Origin: Siphonodentalium dalli
Taxonomy: Eukaryota; Mollusca; Scaphopoda; Gadilida; Siphonodentaliidae
DNA length: 64,000 nt
Assembly (NCBI GenBank): GCA_032622095.1
Contig: CP136069.1
Location: 88,774,618 to 88,838,617, forward strand
Reading direction: 5' to 3'
Part shown: piece after piece, positions 1 through 11,124 of the stretch
Layout: each line of letters opens with the position of its first letter
Position numbering within the stretch: position 1 is the first letter of the stretch
Translations under genes and position numbers: made by a program
Notes under the pieces: model-generated
Seen by the model: only the letters and a program-made list of their open reading frames with translations
Database searches by the model: none
Told to the model about the DNA's origin: nothing

Positions 1-396
1 TGAATGGGAAATTCCAGGGAATGCCGATTGAGCTCAAACTTGCTACCTACGAGAAGTGTCATATATATGTGTGTGTCCTTTATAGACTCGAACCGATTGA
101 GCTCAAACTTGCTAAATACGGGAAGTGTCATGGACGAGTTCATTGAAAAACAAAACAAAATCGGGTAAAATTGAAAAACAAAATTAAAAAGGCACAATTA
201 ACTCCTTGAAAAACAAAAAAAACACATTGAAAAACAAAATAATTAACTCATTGAAAAACAAAAAATAAATTGTCATGTTTCTGACTATTGCCGAAATTTG
301 CTGCAAATGCAGCACAAGTGTCTCGGAACCTGTTGCAATTGCCTTTTCGAACAAAGCCATGGGACGAATGCCGCCAGTGGCGGGCTAACCTGCTAG
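1..396 (+). mobile_element. Helitron-like unit 1, 3' part
   Basis: It contains repeats of GATTGAGCTCAAACTTGCTA and TTGAAAAACAAA. It ends in a GC hairpin (CCGCC..GGCGG, about 371-383) followed by CTAG at 393-396, the Helitron 3' signature. The 5' end is outside the window. The next unit starts with no gap. Confidence 0.65.
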
Positions 397-796
397 TCTC
401 ATATATATTTTGAAGACCTCTGTTTGTTTGTTTGTTTGTCTGTCTGTCTGTATGTCTGTCTGTCTGTCATTAATACAAATCTACGATTCTTGACCGATCG
501 GGACGAAACTTGGTACGTGAGTGTAGTTTGACCAGGCGATCGTCGTTGTCGTGTTGGCGAGCCCGAGCGGCGCCCGCTTCGCGCATGTGCAGACGATATC
601 TCGGAAACGGGTGGAGCTATCGACTTGAAATTTGGTATGTGAATGTATCTTGCCCCGGATACGAATCTTATCGGGTCGCCGAGCCCGTGCGACGCCAGCT
701 TCGCGCATGCGCATACCAGATCTCGGAAACGGGTGGAGCTATCGACTTGAAATTTGGTTTTTGAATAGCCCGGACAACGTCGGGCTCATCGGCTAG
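397..796 (+). mobile_element. Helitron-like unit 2 (pearl/DINE-like)
   Basis: The 5' end is TCTCATATATATTTTG, followed by a GTTT/TCTG microsatellite (about 421-468). A 122-bp core repeat follows (about 1.5 copies), then the 3' hairpin GCCCGG..CGGGC and CTAG at 793-796. There is no coding capacity, so it is non-autonomous. Confidence 0.75.
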
Positions 797-1332
797 TCTC
801 ATATATATTTTGAAGACCTCTGTCTGTATGTATGTTTGTTTGTTTGTTTGTTTGTCTGTCTGTCTGTCATTAATACAAATCTACGATTCTCGACCGATCG
901 GGACGAAACTTGGTACGTGTGTGTAGTTTGACCAGGCGGTGAACGTTGTCGTATTGGCGAGCCCGTGCGGCGCCCGCTTCGCGCATGCGCAGACGAGATC
1001 TCAGGAACGGGTGGAGCTATCGACTTGAAATTTGCTATGTGAATGTATCTTGCCCCGGATACGAATTTTATCGGGTCGCCGAGCCCGTGCGACGCCAGCT
1101 TCGCGCATGCGCAGACGAGATCTCGGAAACGGGTGGAGCTATCGACTTGAAATTTGGTATGTGAATCTATCTTGCCCCGGATACGAATTTTATCGGGTCG
1201 CCGAGCCCATGCGACACCAGCTTCGCGCATGCGCAGACTAGATCTCGGAAACGGGTGGAGCTATCGACTTGAAATTTGGTTTTTGAATAGCCCGGACAAC
1301 GTCGCCCGGACAACGTCGGGCTCATCGGCTAG
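797..1332 (+). mobile_element. Helitron-like unit 3
   Basis: It has the same 5' end and microsatellite as unit 2, then three core copies with NRF1-like palindromes at about 978, 1100 and 1222 (period 122 bp). The terminal hairpin is partly duplicated (GCCCGGACAACGTC twice) before CTAG at 1329-1332. Confidence 0.78.
961..1297 (+). repeat. 122-bp core minisatellite of the Helitrons
   Basis: Successive copies share GAGATCTCGGAAACGGGTGG and GAGCTATCGACTTGAAATTT at exact 122-bp spacing. Because 122 is not a multiple of 3, the unit reads through several frames and produces spurious repetitive ORFs on both strands. Confidence 0.9.
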
Positions 1333-1856
1333 TCTATTATATATTTTGGAAGATCTGTGTGTTTGTTTGTTTGTGTGTGTGTGTGTAATCGATTAACTCG
1401 AAAACGGCAGACCCGATTTCGATGAAACTTGGTATGTGGGGGTATTTTCGGCCGGGGGGTGACATAGGCCTATTGATTTTCAGATCCGAGGTAAACTTTT
1501 CACGTGCCGAGGTCGAATCTGTTTTTACGCTGTGTTACGGGACTTTCATTTGAGTTCGGTGCTTACAAATCGATTCGAAACAGCGCGAATAATAAAATGC
1601 CAGTCATAATAATGACACTGTGAGAATCTTTCGTGTTTCCTCTTTCCAACGATATATAATGCGTATGTATCCGTTTTAGTTATCTGCCTCAATTATCAAG
1701 AAGAAGTGGTACTATCTTCCATCAGGATAAAAACAATGCGTAACTTCTATGACGTCGTTAGAGGTCATAACGTTAGATCACGTTAACGCTTAACCGGCCG
1801 ATGCATTTGACTGTTTCAGACGTCTTGGCGATATCTCGGGCACCGATGGGAATTTA
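1333..1856 (+). mobile_element. Helitron-like unit 4, 5' part
   Basis: It starts TCTATTATATATTTTGG, then a GT-rich microsatellite and non-tandem sequence. It is nearly identical to 12055-12537. It is cut at 1856/1857 where another Helitron 5' end begins between A and T. The region 1821-1836 is the empty site for the hAT-type insertion at 12538. Confidence 0.65.
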
Positions 1857-2828
1857 TCTTTACGTTGAAACTTGATAATTAATGAGCGTGTGTATATGAG
1901 GCGCGTTTATATACTTGAGTAGAAATCAAATCGGGTTAAACTGAAACTTGATAATAGATGAGCGTGTGTATATGAGGCGCGTTTATATACTTGAGTGGAA
2001 ATCAAATCGGGTTAAACTGGCGAATTTTTACGGACGAAATTTGATGCATAGGGTATCTCGGTATCCGCTGGGCCGATTTCCCGGTATCCGCTGGGCCGAT
2101 TTCCACCATTTTTGGGGTGTTGGTGTTTGACCCCACCTGACCTTGACCTTCAAAATGATCAATTCAAGGTCAAATCGGGTAAAACCGGATGGATTTCGAC
2201 GGACACGTTTGTCGGGTACTTTTGTCGGGCAGTGTTTTAGACTGGTCAAATCGTGACCCCACTTGACCTTGACCTTCAAAATGGACATTTCAAGGTCAAA
2301 GCCCGGACGAAGTCGGGTCACTATTGTCCGGGCAGTGTTTTGGACTGGTCAAATCGTTACCCCAATTGACCTTGACCTTCAAAATGGACAATTCAAGGTA
2401 CTTTCGTATGGGGAGTCTCATAAGCATATTCATTTGCCCATGCGACGTGACATTGACCTTGAAATCGGGTCAATTCAAGGTCAAATCGCCAATTTTTATG
2501 GTATTTCGACGAAATTTTATACATAGGGTTACTTTTGTCCACTGGGTGTTTTGGACGGGTCAAATCGTGACCCCGACCTGACCTTGACCTTCAAAATGAT
2601 CAATTCAAGGTCAAATCGGATGGATTTCGACGGGTACTTTTGTTCGGGCAGTGTTTTGGACGGGTCAAATCGTGACCCCACTTGACCTTGGCCTTCAAAA
2701 TAGACAATTCAAGGGTACTTTTGTTCGGGCAGTGTTTTGGACGGGTCAAATCGTGACCCCACTTGACCTTGGCCTTCAAAATAGACAATGCAAGGTCAAA
2801 GCCCGGACGAAGTCGGGTCACCTTCTAG
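1857..2828 (+). mobile_element. Helitron-like unit 5
   Basis: It starts TCTTTACGTTGAAACTTG after an A. The body is a run of degenerate copies of a module with TGACCTTGACCTTCAAAATG and GGTCAAATCG. It ends with the hairpin GCCCGGACGAAGTCGGGT and CTAG at 2825-2828. A shorter relative is at 25356-26614. Confidence 0.7.
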
Positions 2829-3375
2829 TCTCTTATATATTTTGAAACAATCTGTCTGTCTGTCTGTCTGTCTGTCCTTTATACAAATCTACGATTCTCG
2901 ACCGATCGGGACGAAACTTGGTACGTGTGTGTAGTTTGACCAGGCGGTGGTCGATGTCGTATTGGCGAGCCCGTGCGACGCCCGTGCAGCGCATGCGCAG
3001 ACGAGATCTCGGAAACGGGTGGAGCTATCGACTTGAAATTTGCTATGTGAATGTATCTTGCGCCGGGTCCAAATTGTATCGGGTCGCCGAGCCCGTGCGA
3101 CGCCAGCTTCACGCATGCGCAGACCAGATCTCGGAAACGGGTGGAGCTATCGACTTGAAATTTGGTATGTGAATGTATCTTGCCCCGGATACGAATTTTA
3201 TCGGGTCACCGAGTCCGTGCGACGCCAGCTTCGCGCATGCGCAGACGAGATCTCGGAAACGGGTGGAGCTATCGACTTGAAATGCATGCGAAGACCAGAT
3301 CTCGGAAACGGGTGGAGCTATCGACTTGAAATTTTGTTTTTTATTAGCCCGGACAACGTCGGGCTCATCGGCTAG
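2829..3375 (+). mobile_element. Helitron-like unit 6
   Basis: It starts TCTCTTATATATTTTG with a pure TCTG microsatellite, then three 122-bp cores and a short extra partial core (about 3283-3330). The hairpin GCCCGGACAACGTCGGGC and CTAG end at 3375. Confidence 0.75.
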
Positions 3376-4263
3376 TACTATATATTTTGAGACTTCGTAT
3401 ATATGTGTGTGTGTGTGTGTGTGTACTTCATAGAATCCAAAACGCGTGTACAGATTGAGATCAAATTTCGTATGTAAGTGTAAAATCGCACCGACACCGC
3501 CGTAGTCCTGTTTTCGAGAAGCTCTGAGCACCCTTTATCCACTCCCAAATCATCGCAAAGGCACGGCGGGGGGGTTAAGGCAATAACGCTCTTTATCTAT
3601 ACCTTATACGGAGGTTTTAACAATTAACGCTCTTTATTGCAATGGAGGTGGCTAAACGATACCACATGCGTCCGATGCGGATTCCAATGGACGTGGCTAA
3701 ACGACTGACCCCATGCGGACGAAATACGGATGCGGACGAAATGCAACTAAAAAGGCAGAATTGATCTAAGAGCTCGAAATATTATGCAGAGGGATTTCAC
3801 GACGGGATTAATTGACTGTCCGCTCTGAAGTTTAGGACGGGGAGGACGGGTACCATGAATTAACTCATTGAAAAACAAAGAATGCGTTATCTCGCAAACG
3901 GGTGGAGCTATCGACTTGAAATTTGCTATGTGAATGTATCTTGCCCCGGATACAAATTTTATCGGGTGGCCGAGTCCGTGCGACGCCAGCTTCGCGCATG
4001 CGCAGACGAGATCTCGGAAACCGGTGGAGCTATCGACTTGAAATTTGGTATGTGAATGTATCTTGCCCCGGGTACGAATTTTATCGGGTCGCCGAGTCCG
4101 TGCGACGCCAGCTTCGCGCATGCGCAGACCAGATCTCGGAAACGGGTGGAGCTACCGGGTACAAATTTTTCTTATTGAAACGCGTGGAGCTAAAATTTAA
4201 AAAAAAATATTTAAAAAAATGTCATGTTTCGGACAAGCCGCCGGTGGCGGGCTAACCTGCTAG
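3376..4263 (+). mobile_element. Chimeric Helitron-like unit 7
   Basis: The 5' end TACTATATATTTTGAG has a mutated TC. It has a TG microsatellite, then unrelated sequence, then two 122-bp cores (about 3888-4150). It finishes with the 3' end of the unit-1 type (hairpin GCCGCCGGTGGCGGGC, CTAG 4260-4263). The core of one subfamily with the terminus of another suggests recombination. Confidence 0.65.
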
Positions 4264-4780
4264 TTCTTATATAATCGAGAAAATCACACAACTAGGTTAT
4301 TATTATGAAGACCCAAAAACAAGCGCAGAACTGCCCAGAATAAACATAAGCAATTCGATATAAATGTTAATTTATATGTTTTGGTTGATCAGTTACTTAT
4401 TATTCGATATGTTATGTTATGCTTAAAATTGTGTTTATTCCAATAATTTTGTTACGTTATGAATTTTAAAATAATGGATACATTTATAACTGGCAGACGA
4501 ACAATACCTGTGGTCCATATATCTGAAGTTCTTCGTGTGGGTTCAATGATACCAAGATGTCATCTATATATGTCTGCAAAGAAAAGGTTGGATTAATTAT
4601 TGTTGTTTGTCGTCAGTTCAGTCGCAATGACATATATAACGACGCTGTCAGTTTTATGGGGCGAGGGATGACAACACAGAAGGTTAATTTCACCTGGGAA
4701 ATCACCCTCTGAATATTATAAACCGCCGATCCCTGGGAAACGATTTACAAACTTGCCCATATACATGAATCTAAACGACA
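4264..4780. other. AT-rich spacer, no feature seen
   Basis: First non-Helitron sequence after the array. I see no coding potential or repeat structure. Confidence 0.5.
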
Positions 4781-4792
4781 GCGTATTTTTTT

Positions 4793-4887
4793 GGATTAGG
4801 TGGGATTCGAACCCCGGCCCATGACGGCGAGCGCTCCTTGCGACTCAAAGAACGACATCAATACCACACGGCCACCGAAGCTACCCC
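4793..4887 (-). mobile_element. tRNA-derived SINE head
   Basis: On the - strand there is a 95-nt tRNA-like sequence. The ends GGGGTAG and CTAATCC pair at 6 of 7 positions, there is a box A-like TAGCTTCGGTGGCCGTGTGG, and a perfect box B GGTTCGAATCC. The anticodon arm is degenerate and the length exceeds a normal tRNA. A related 3' half at 5556-5600 makes a SINE more likely than a functional tRNA. Confidence 0.6.
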
Positions 4888-5555
4888 AAAAAAGGAAGCT
4901 CAAATTGCCACTGTATTCCGACGTCGCACTTTTTGCATGTAACAGCATGTAACAAGGTTGGCCTTGGCGGTGGGTATCCTGTGAAAATATTTCCACCCGT
5001 CAAAAACCGCCACAAACAGAAAGAACAACAAAATGTAGACAGACTTTGTCCGTATACAAATAAGAAATATCGCATAAACAGTATGTTATTGTCATATATT
5101 TGACCATTGTTATGTAAACAAAAGCATAAAAAGTTACTTTTCTGGTGTTTGTTTATATTATGATGATAAACATAAAGAGCGTTCTTTGTTGGTGAATTCC
5201 TGATATGGAACGAATAAAGAGCGTTTATGCCATATGTGTGTGATTAGCCAGCAGCATTGTGCTGTCTTCTGTAACACAATCAGGCTCTTGCTTAGGTAAA
5301 ATATAGTAAATCTTTATGATAACACGCTGTTTACGTGATGGTCATGGTATATATGAACGGAACTGTATGCGTTTTACTGTTTTTCTGTTCACGGCATTTG
5401 GAACAAATATGAATATTTTCGACAATTAAGGCCGCACGTGCCTTTAATTCATGTCGAGCAATAAACCAACTTAGGACACTATATGCACATTTTAAGATCT
5501 GTATTGTGTATATATAGCAGATATGGCACAGTAGCAGTTATATATACGTCTCTCT

Positions 5556-5600
5556 GTCATGGGCCGGGGTGCGAATCCCACCCAATCCAAACAAAAATAT
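5556..5600 (+). mobile_element. tRNA-SINE fragment
   Basis: It shares CATGGGCCGGGGT and GCGAATCCCACC with the SINE at 4793-4887, in the opposite orientation. Only the box B half is recognisable. Confidence 0.5.
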
Positions 5601-5815
5601 TGTAATGTCTCAAAAATTAAATTTGCTTCTAAAAATAGGCGCCTTGTGTGTTGTATGGTCCCATACATGTTCATTGAGTAACGCTCGGCAAGTTTCGGAG
5701 ACGTATATATAACATACACTGTGCCATATCTGTTAGTTATAACCGTTTAGCTAACGGACTTTTATAGTTTTATATGACCGGAGACTTGGAGATGAAGTCT
5801 CGAGTGAGCTTAAAA

Positions 5816-6092
5816 GTCTTGTCGCTGAGTGGCGGCCATGGATTCATCCAGCTCCGGTTCCGCTGTGCTACATGTCAAAGTTCTGAAGGTGCATTCCATA
5901 TATGAAACTATTGAATATTCATGATTCCATATATGGAGCTTTTGAATATTCATGAATTTCATATATGGAATCATGAATATTGAAAAGTTCCATATATGGA
6001 ATGTACCTCCAGTAGTTTGACGTGTAGCACTTAAACCGCGGAACGGTGACTGCATGGATGAATCCAATATGGTCGTGACTCGGTGACAAGAC
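5816..6092. mobile_element. Foldback MITE
   Basis: Arms run from GTCTTGTCGCTGAGT inward to matching CTCGGTGACAAGAC. They share ATTCATCCA, CGGTTCCGC, GTGCTAC and CATTCCATATATG in inverted order. The centre contains several ATATATGGAA/TTCCATATAT palindromes. Confidence 0.7.
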
Positions 6093-6439
6093 GTATACAC
6101 ATCACTTTTCGTCCGGCGTCCGTCGACGTTTAAAAAAAAACATCTTCTCCTCCAGAACCGTTGGACTAATCTGGCTCAAATTTGGACTGGATGTTACCTG
6201 TGTGACTAAGATTTTTAAAATGTCATTATGGGCCGATCAACCAATTAGGAGCCAGGTCATTGATTGAGAGTTATATTAACATTACATACTTTTAAAATCT
6301 TCTTCTCCGATGCCGTTAACCGAATCTTTTGATATTTTGCATGGGTCATTCGACTCATTGCTATTACCCGTAGATCATAGGTTTTTCAAGCTGCCATGTT
6401 CAAGTGAATTTTAGAGGTCACAGGAAAGTTTGAAAGTTA

Positions 6440-7115
6440 ACACTGAACCATATGGAGCTTTCTGGGGCGTGGCTAGAGGGTCTTCGTTGGGGATGTCCAT
6501 CTTGAAATGTCCAACTGCACCTTGACTTTTCCGAACTGGCACCTCACGTCCTTGATATTAGTCTATTTTAATGAATATTAGTTTACCGGGGATGGAAGAG
6601 GACCCACTGGACCGACCATGATTCGTCCCGGTTGGAGAACATTTTTAAAACTGCAAAATCCTTGAATCTAGAAGTCTAACTCAAGGCAAATTCATGCCTC
6701 GATTTTTTAATTGATTAGCAGTTTTTAACTGGCCACATGGGAGGGAGAGACCAGGACACCTCGGCCACAATAGGATACAATTTTGAAATCTGAGTCTGAA
6801 AACTGCAAAATCCTAGCATCTAGAGGTCTAATTCCAGGTAATTGCAGACGTCGATTAAAGAAAAAATAGATTAGCAGTTTTTAACTGGTAAGAAAATTTT
6901 GAAACTTACCCTGAAAACTGCAAAATCCTTACATTTAGAGGCCTCGATTTAAAAAAATTAATTAGCAGTTTTTGACTGACCACTAAGGAGGGATCAGAGG
7001 ACCCCTTAACCCAGTGAAAAAAATTTAATCTGAACCTGAAAAAAATCCTAGCATCTAGACTGGCCCCAAGCTCTACAAGTGTTGGAAATTTTCGATCTGA
7101 CACCACCTAACCCAT
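6440..7115. repeat. Degenerate tandem repeat of about 120-160 bp
   Basis: Three to four diverged copies contain AACTGCAAAATCCT, CATCTAGA and TTAGCAGTTTTTAACTG. A relative of the same family is at about 16655-17050 inside the hAT-type element. No gene is seen. Confidence 0.6.
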
Positions 7116-7559
7116 ATAGACAGTTCCACAGCTGTACAATGTATTACTTTGACCTTTGAATGTGACCTTGACCTTCCAAGCTCATACCACATATGTGGAA
7201 TGGTGGACCCCTACTGGTTCTTTCATAAACCAATGCAAAAGTTGAAGTAGTTATTCAATTGTTCATTATAAGAATAAGTTAATGTAAAATTTCTAATTAA
7301 CCCACCATTGGCCATCGTTGCCATGGAAACTCAAATTTACACAAATTTATCAAATTTGTCCCAATTGGATTCCAATACATTACGTATTCAGCTATCCAGT
7401 AAACTAAAAGGCGTTTGTGTGGCAATTTGTTCCGGGTTGACCCTATTTTTCGGCTACATCACTGTGACCTGTACTATGAATGCAACCCTTGTCTAATTTA
7501 GTGTATCAGATGTGAGCAGCCAGTGTCTATAACGACGATCATGTGCGTGCCTGGGCTCA

Positions 7560-8400
7560 TTGAAGACGACAATCTTGCTTTTTGTACACGAAAATCCGAA
7601 TCTCCAACGAATGCTGTAGTCATAGAATATATAGTTATGAGATTGTTCAGTCTTGTTTGAGCGAGAATGGCTATATCGTCATCAGTCGTTGGTGCGGCAC
7701 AATAGAAGGAACTGACATTGAGACCGAACCGCGATTTGTTCAGGTCGATCTACATGTCGTTTATGTAGACAAGGCAGCAAAGGGGTGAGAACACGAACCC
7801 TTGCCTTGTTCCTTGACCGATGTTATAAACTCATCAGAGACATTACCGGCATATAGAATGACGCTTGAGATGCCTGTCCTCGTGCATGTTAGACAAAAGT
7901 TCGACGAATTTATAATTGGAAACCTAGTTTTTTGAATGTATATAGCAGTCATTGGTGCCACACACGATCGAATGCTTTATTGGAATCGAGGAAAGCAGCG
8001 AACATACGAGAGTTGTTATCCTTTGCATACGATGCAGCTTCCTGTAGAATAAATGACCTCATCCCAGTCATTTTTGAAAACCGCACTGAATGTTACGAAC
8101 GTGTTTGCTACAGTAAGGATACGATACAGAAGGATTGGCTCATTCAGTTGGTTAATTACAGGTAAAAGCGTGATCGCCATGCATGTAGCCTAACTGTCCG
8201 GTGATGTTGGCGGCTTTGGTTGTCCGTTGTAGAGTGGAACGATCATACAGAGTTTATAGCTTAATATTGGCATCAAACAGGATACGGAGACAATGAATTA
8301 GACCATCGGAATTATTGTTAAGATGTTCGGTAACTATTGAGTCATGAATGCCAGGTGCTTTATTCGGTTTCAGGTTTCCAATTGCGTCCGTTATTTCAAT
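7560..8400 (-). pseudogene. Degenerate non-LTR reverse transcriptase
   Basis: Read on the - strand in shifting frames, it shows RT landmarks in the right order: LKPNKAPG (about 8370), VPLYNGQPK..SPDS (about 8200), FLDSNKAFDRVWH with the catalytic-aspartate block (about 7990-7950), YINDM (about 7770) and DDDIAILA, equivalent to the YADD box (about 7670). Stops and frameshifts throughout make it a dead LINE fragment. Neither end was found. Confidence 0.75.
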
Positions 8401-8599
8401 TATACACATGGGTTTGCACTGTGGGCACTCTGCTATATACTATTGTCAACTGCATGAGATAATGAACTCGTTTACCTCATCGCACATTTTACGTTCAAAT
8501 TATGGAAGACTATGCTTATCTGGTGAGTAGAGTTCACAAAAATAAGAACGCCTACCTCACATAAGAACCGTTTCTGGTCGCGCAAGAAAATTCAGTGGA

Positions 8600-9050
8600 A
8601 TTCCATCACAGAACCGAGCTTTGTCAAAGCACCAGAATTTAGTCTGATTGACCTTGGCACAGCGCTCAAGTTCATATAGCACTGATTCAATTGAAATACA
8701 CGTACAGGTGAGCGGTGTATACTCGGCGAAATACCATTTTCACGTTCCGGTATAGTCGGCGAAATAGCATACTTATCTGACATCGACATGCGTAAGTTTG
8801 TCTTCTAATATAAAGAGGATGAAGTGTATTTTCCGAAAACGAAACGACTTGGCTCGGTTGCTATGTAAACGGCGTGTAATAACTTTGAGGGGGACTCGAA
8901 AATTTCTGCTCATGGCACCTTTTCCAATATGGAAAAAAACTCGAATAATCTTTTCACTGAATGCGGTGTCGAATATATACATTATACACTATACGTTTGT
9001 GTGTCAACTTAAAATTAATCGTTCAGTGTGTTAAAACACCACATGTCCCT
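8600..9050. other. No feature seen
   Basis: AT-rich sequence between the RT relic and the piggyBac-like MITE. Short ORFs on both strands have no recognisable motif. Confidence 0.4.
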
Positions 9051-9054
9051 TTAA

Positions 9055-9792
9055 CCCTTTCGTGCGAGACTCACATAGGGAGCCTCGCATATAAGAGAAT
9101 TCAATAACTTACAAGGTCAAGTTAGAAATTTTTAAGCGAATGTATAGAGGATATCTACACTTTTTGGTTGGATATGGAAATTATCTCATGAGTGATGACA
9201 AAAAAATGAATTCCACGAGTGACTCTGCCACGAGTGGAAATTCATTTTTTGTCATCACGATTGAGATAATTACCATGTCCAACCAAAAAGTGTAGATGTT
9301 CTGTTTATTACATGCTCCGCTCAGTTGGACCATGACTCAACCCGAAAGAAGAGTAAAGAGAGCAAATATGTATACCCATGCACAACCATGGTAATGAGCT
9401 TGTGCATATTAAAATAGTTCCATTTTTCAGACAGATTGGTTGATGGATAAAGGGGTTAACATCATAGTATGTTTAACAAAATAATTTAGTTGATCATATA
9501 TCACAATTTTTTTTTAAACTGAACACTCGGGGACTTTTAGCTTAGTCTTCCATCAAGAAAACTAATCACTTCTAATTTGAGCGCGGATGGATACCAGTGA
9601 GATATCGATATCTCACTATACGGATAACGGTTTGTATCTGATGCAAAAATACTATTATTTGATAACTTAGTATATAATAAAGTCTCTTATATATATGTTG
9701 GCGTGAGGCTCCTTATGGGCGTCTCGAATATGTAAGATAATGCATTGCCACATGGTTTTCGCAACTTTCAGGAAGATCCAGTCATGGAAGGG
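9055..9792. mobile_element. piggyBac-like MITE
   Basis: Flanked by TTAA on both sides (9051 and 9793), with terminal CCCTTTCGTG and CATGGAAGGG. The subterminal blocks GGGAGCCTCGCATAT and GTGAGGCTCCTTATG are inverted. TTAA target plus CCC ends fits piggyBac. It has no transposase. Same family at 54256-54792. Confidence 0.7.
9153..9297. repeat. Inverted repeat inside the MITE
   Basis: Outer 20-nt arms ATCTACACTTTTTGGTTGGA and TCCAACCAAAAAGTGTAGAT are perfect. Pairing continues inward through TGATGACAAAAAA/TTTTTTGTCATCA with small bulges, nearly to the centre. Confidence 0.85.
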
Positions 9793-9796
9793 TTAA

Positions 9797-10570
9797 GGGC
9801 TCGACTAGAGAAAATAATAGAACTTGTTCTTACATATACTTTCTTCTCCTGAAACCTGAGTTCCAATTCCCTGAGAATAGTTTCCTCCTTCTCGTCCCTG
9901 AGTGATGTGAGGTTGTCCATTTTATATCGAGCTGCTCAGTCACATACATATACATCCCAACAAAACATCTCAACAGTCACGGTTTCTCTCCGATAATCAC
10001 AGGTATATTCGAACAAGGAAGACAACCATATCAGAGTCGATAAACATAGACTTATGATAAGAAGTGCACTGTGTCACCTGTGATAACCGATGTTATATAG
10101 GTACGGCTGTATAGGCTATAATACACGCACAACCTTTTGCATATATGCAGGTGCATGAGATAAAACCGGATGCCTATATGTGACAATTTATAACTTATTG
10201 TTTGGAATCCCCAAGCTATACTATTTCTACGTGCCGAGATAATCCCAACACATTGTTGTGTATTTAGACACCCGATCCGTATATATACTTATATATATAA
10301 CAATGCATTGCATATATAGAGAAACATGCATTCTGTGGTAAAGAAAATATTTACAAATGAGAACACGGGCCAGAGGTTTATTTGGTTGCAACTTGAAGAT
10401 GTCAAAATTGTATTTCTCAAGTCGCAGGTATATATATATATATGTATGATATTGCACGGAAATAAATGACTACACAACTCTAATATAAATGAAATTGTCA
10501 CAGAAACGATTGCCTTCGATCTAAACCCTTACCCATAGATATAAGCGCATCCATTTTCTGTTTGTCATTG
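9797..10570. other. No gene seen; AT microsatellites
   Basis: Contains TATATA runs (about 10276 and 10430). The ORFs here are low-complexity shadows. Confidence 0.4.
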
Positions 10571-10575
10571 TATTT

Positions 10576-10988
10576 AAAGGTACGCAATCCGATTAAACAC
10601 AATATTTGATTTTTAGTCGAGGAACCTACCCATGAAAGTGATCAGATATCGATTTTTTAAGTTTGTTATTTCAATTGTTTGTGGCCCAGAAACAAGCCGT
10701 CAAAATGATGAACGTGGTCATAATTGCGGATGAAGATGGATAACTCTAAAAACAAGAGGTAATACGACCAAATATTGTGAATACTCAAATGATAATACGG
10801 CCATATTTCGTTGAATAAAATGTTGATAAATAACACGTTTTGGGAAATTTTATACCATATTTGACAGTGGTTAGCATTATTTTGTTGCAATTAATCGATT
10901 CTGATAACAAAAGCGTATTTTGAAGAAATGTTGTTGTTGTTGTTGTATCTTGATGATATGGGTCCATCTGATCGGATTGAGTACCTTT
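10576..10988. mobile_element. TIR element, AAAGGTAC family, copy 1
   Basis: Starts AAAGGTACGCAATCCGAT and ends ATCGGATTGAGTACCTTT, with TTAA-like flanks. A GTT microsatellite lies near the right end (about 10929). Family members at 28647-29018, 29819-30302, 37198-38339 and 55842-56232. Superfamily not determined. Confidence 0.7.
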
Positions 10989-11040
10989 AACTTGATTTTC
11001 TTATTTCTTTTGGGACTGTTAAGATTAATATTAAGGTTAC

Positions 11041-11081
11041 AACATGTAACCCTTATATTAAAAATATATGGGTTACATGTT
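11041..11081. repeat. Short hairpin
   Basis: Perfect 12-nt arms AACATGTAACCC and GGGTTACATGTT with a 17-nt AT loop. Confidence 0.7.
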
Positions 11082-11124
11082 ATATATATAAATGAAACCA
11101 AAAACATGAAGGATTTACATATAC

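Noticed and set aside
481-4255. Many repetitive ORFs with similar proteins on both strands
   Set aside because: They are frames through the 122-bp Helitron core. The same DNA is open in several frames on both strands and the period is not a multiple of 3.
4793-4887. Functional tRNA gene
   Set aside because: It is too long, lacks a clear anticodon arm, and has a SINE-like sibling nearby.
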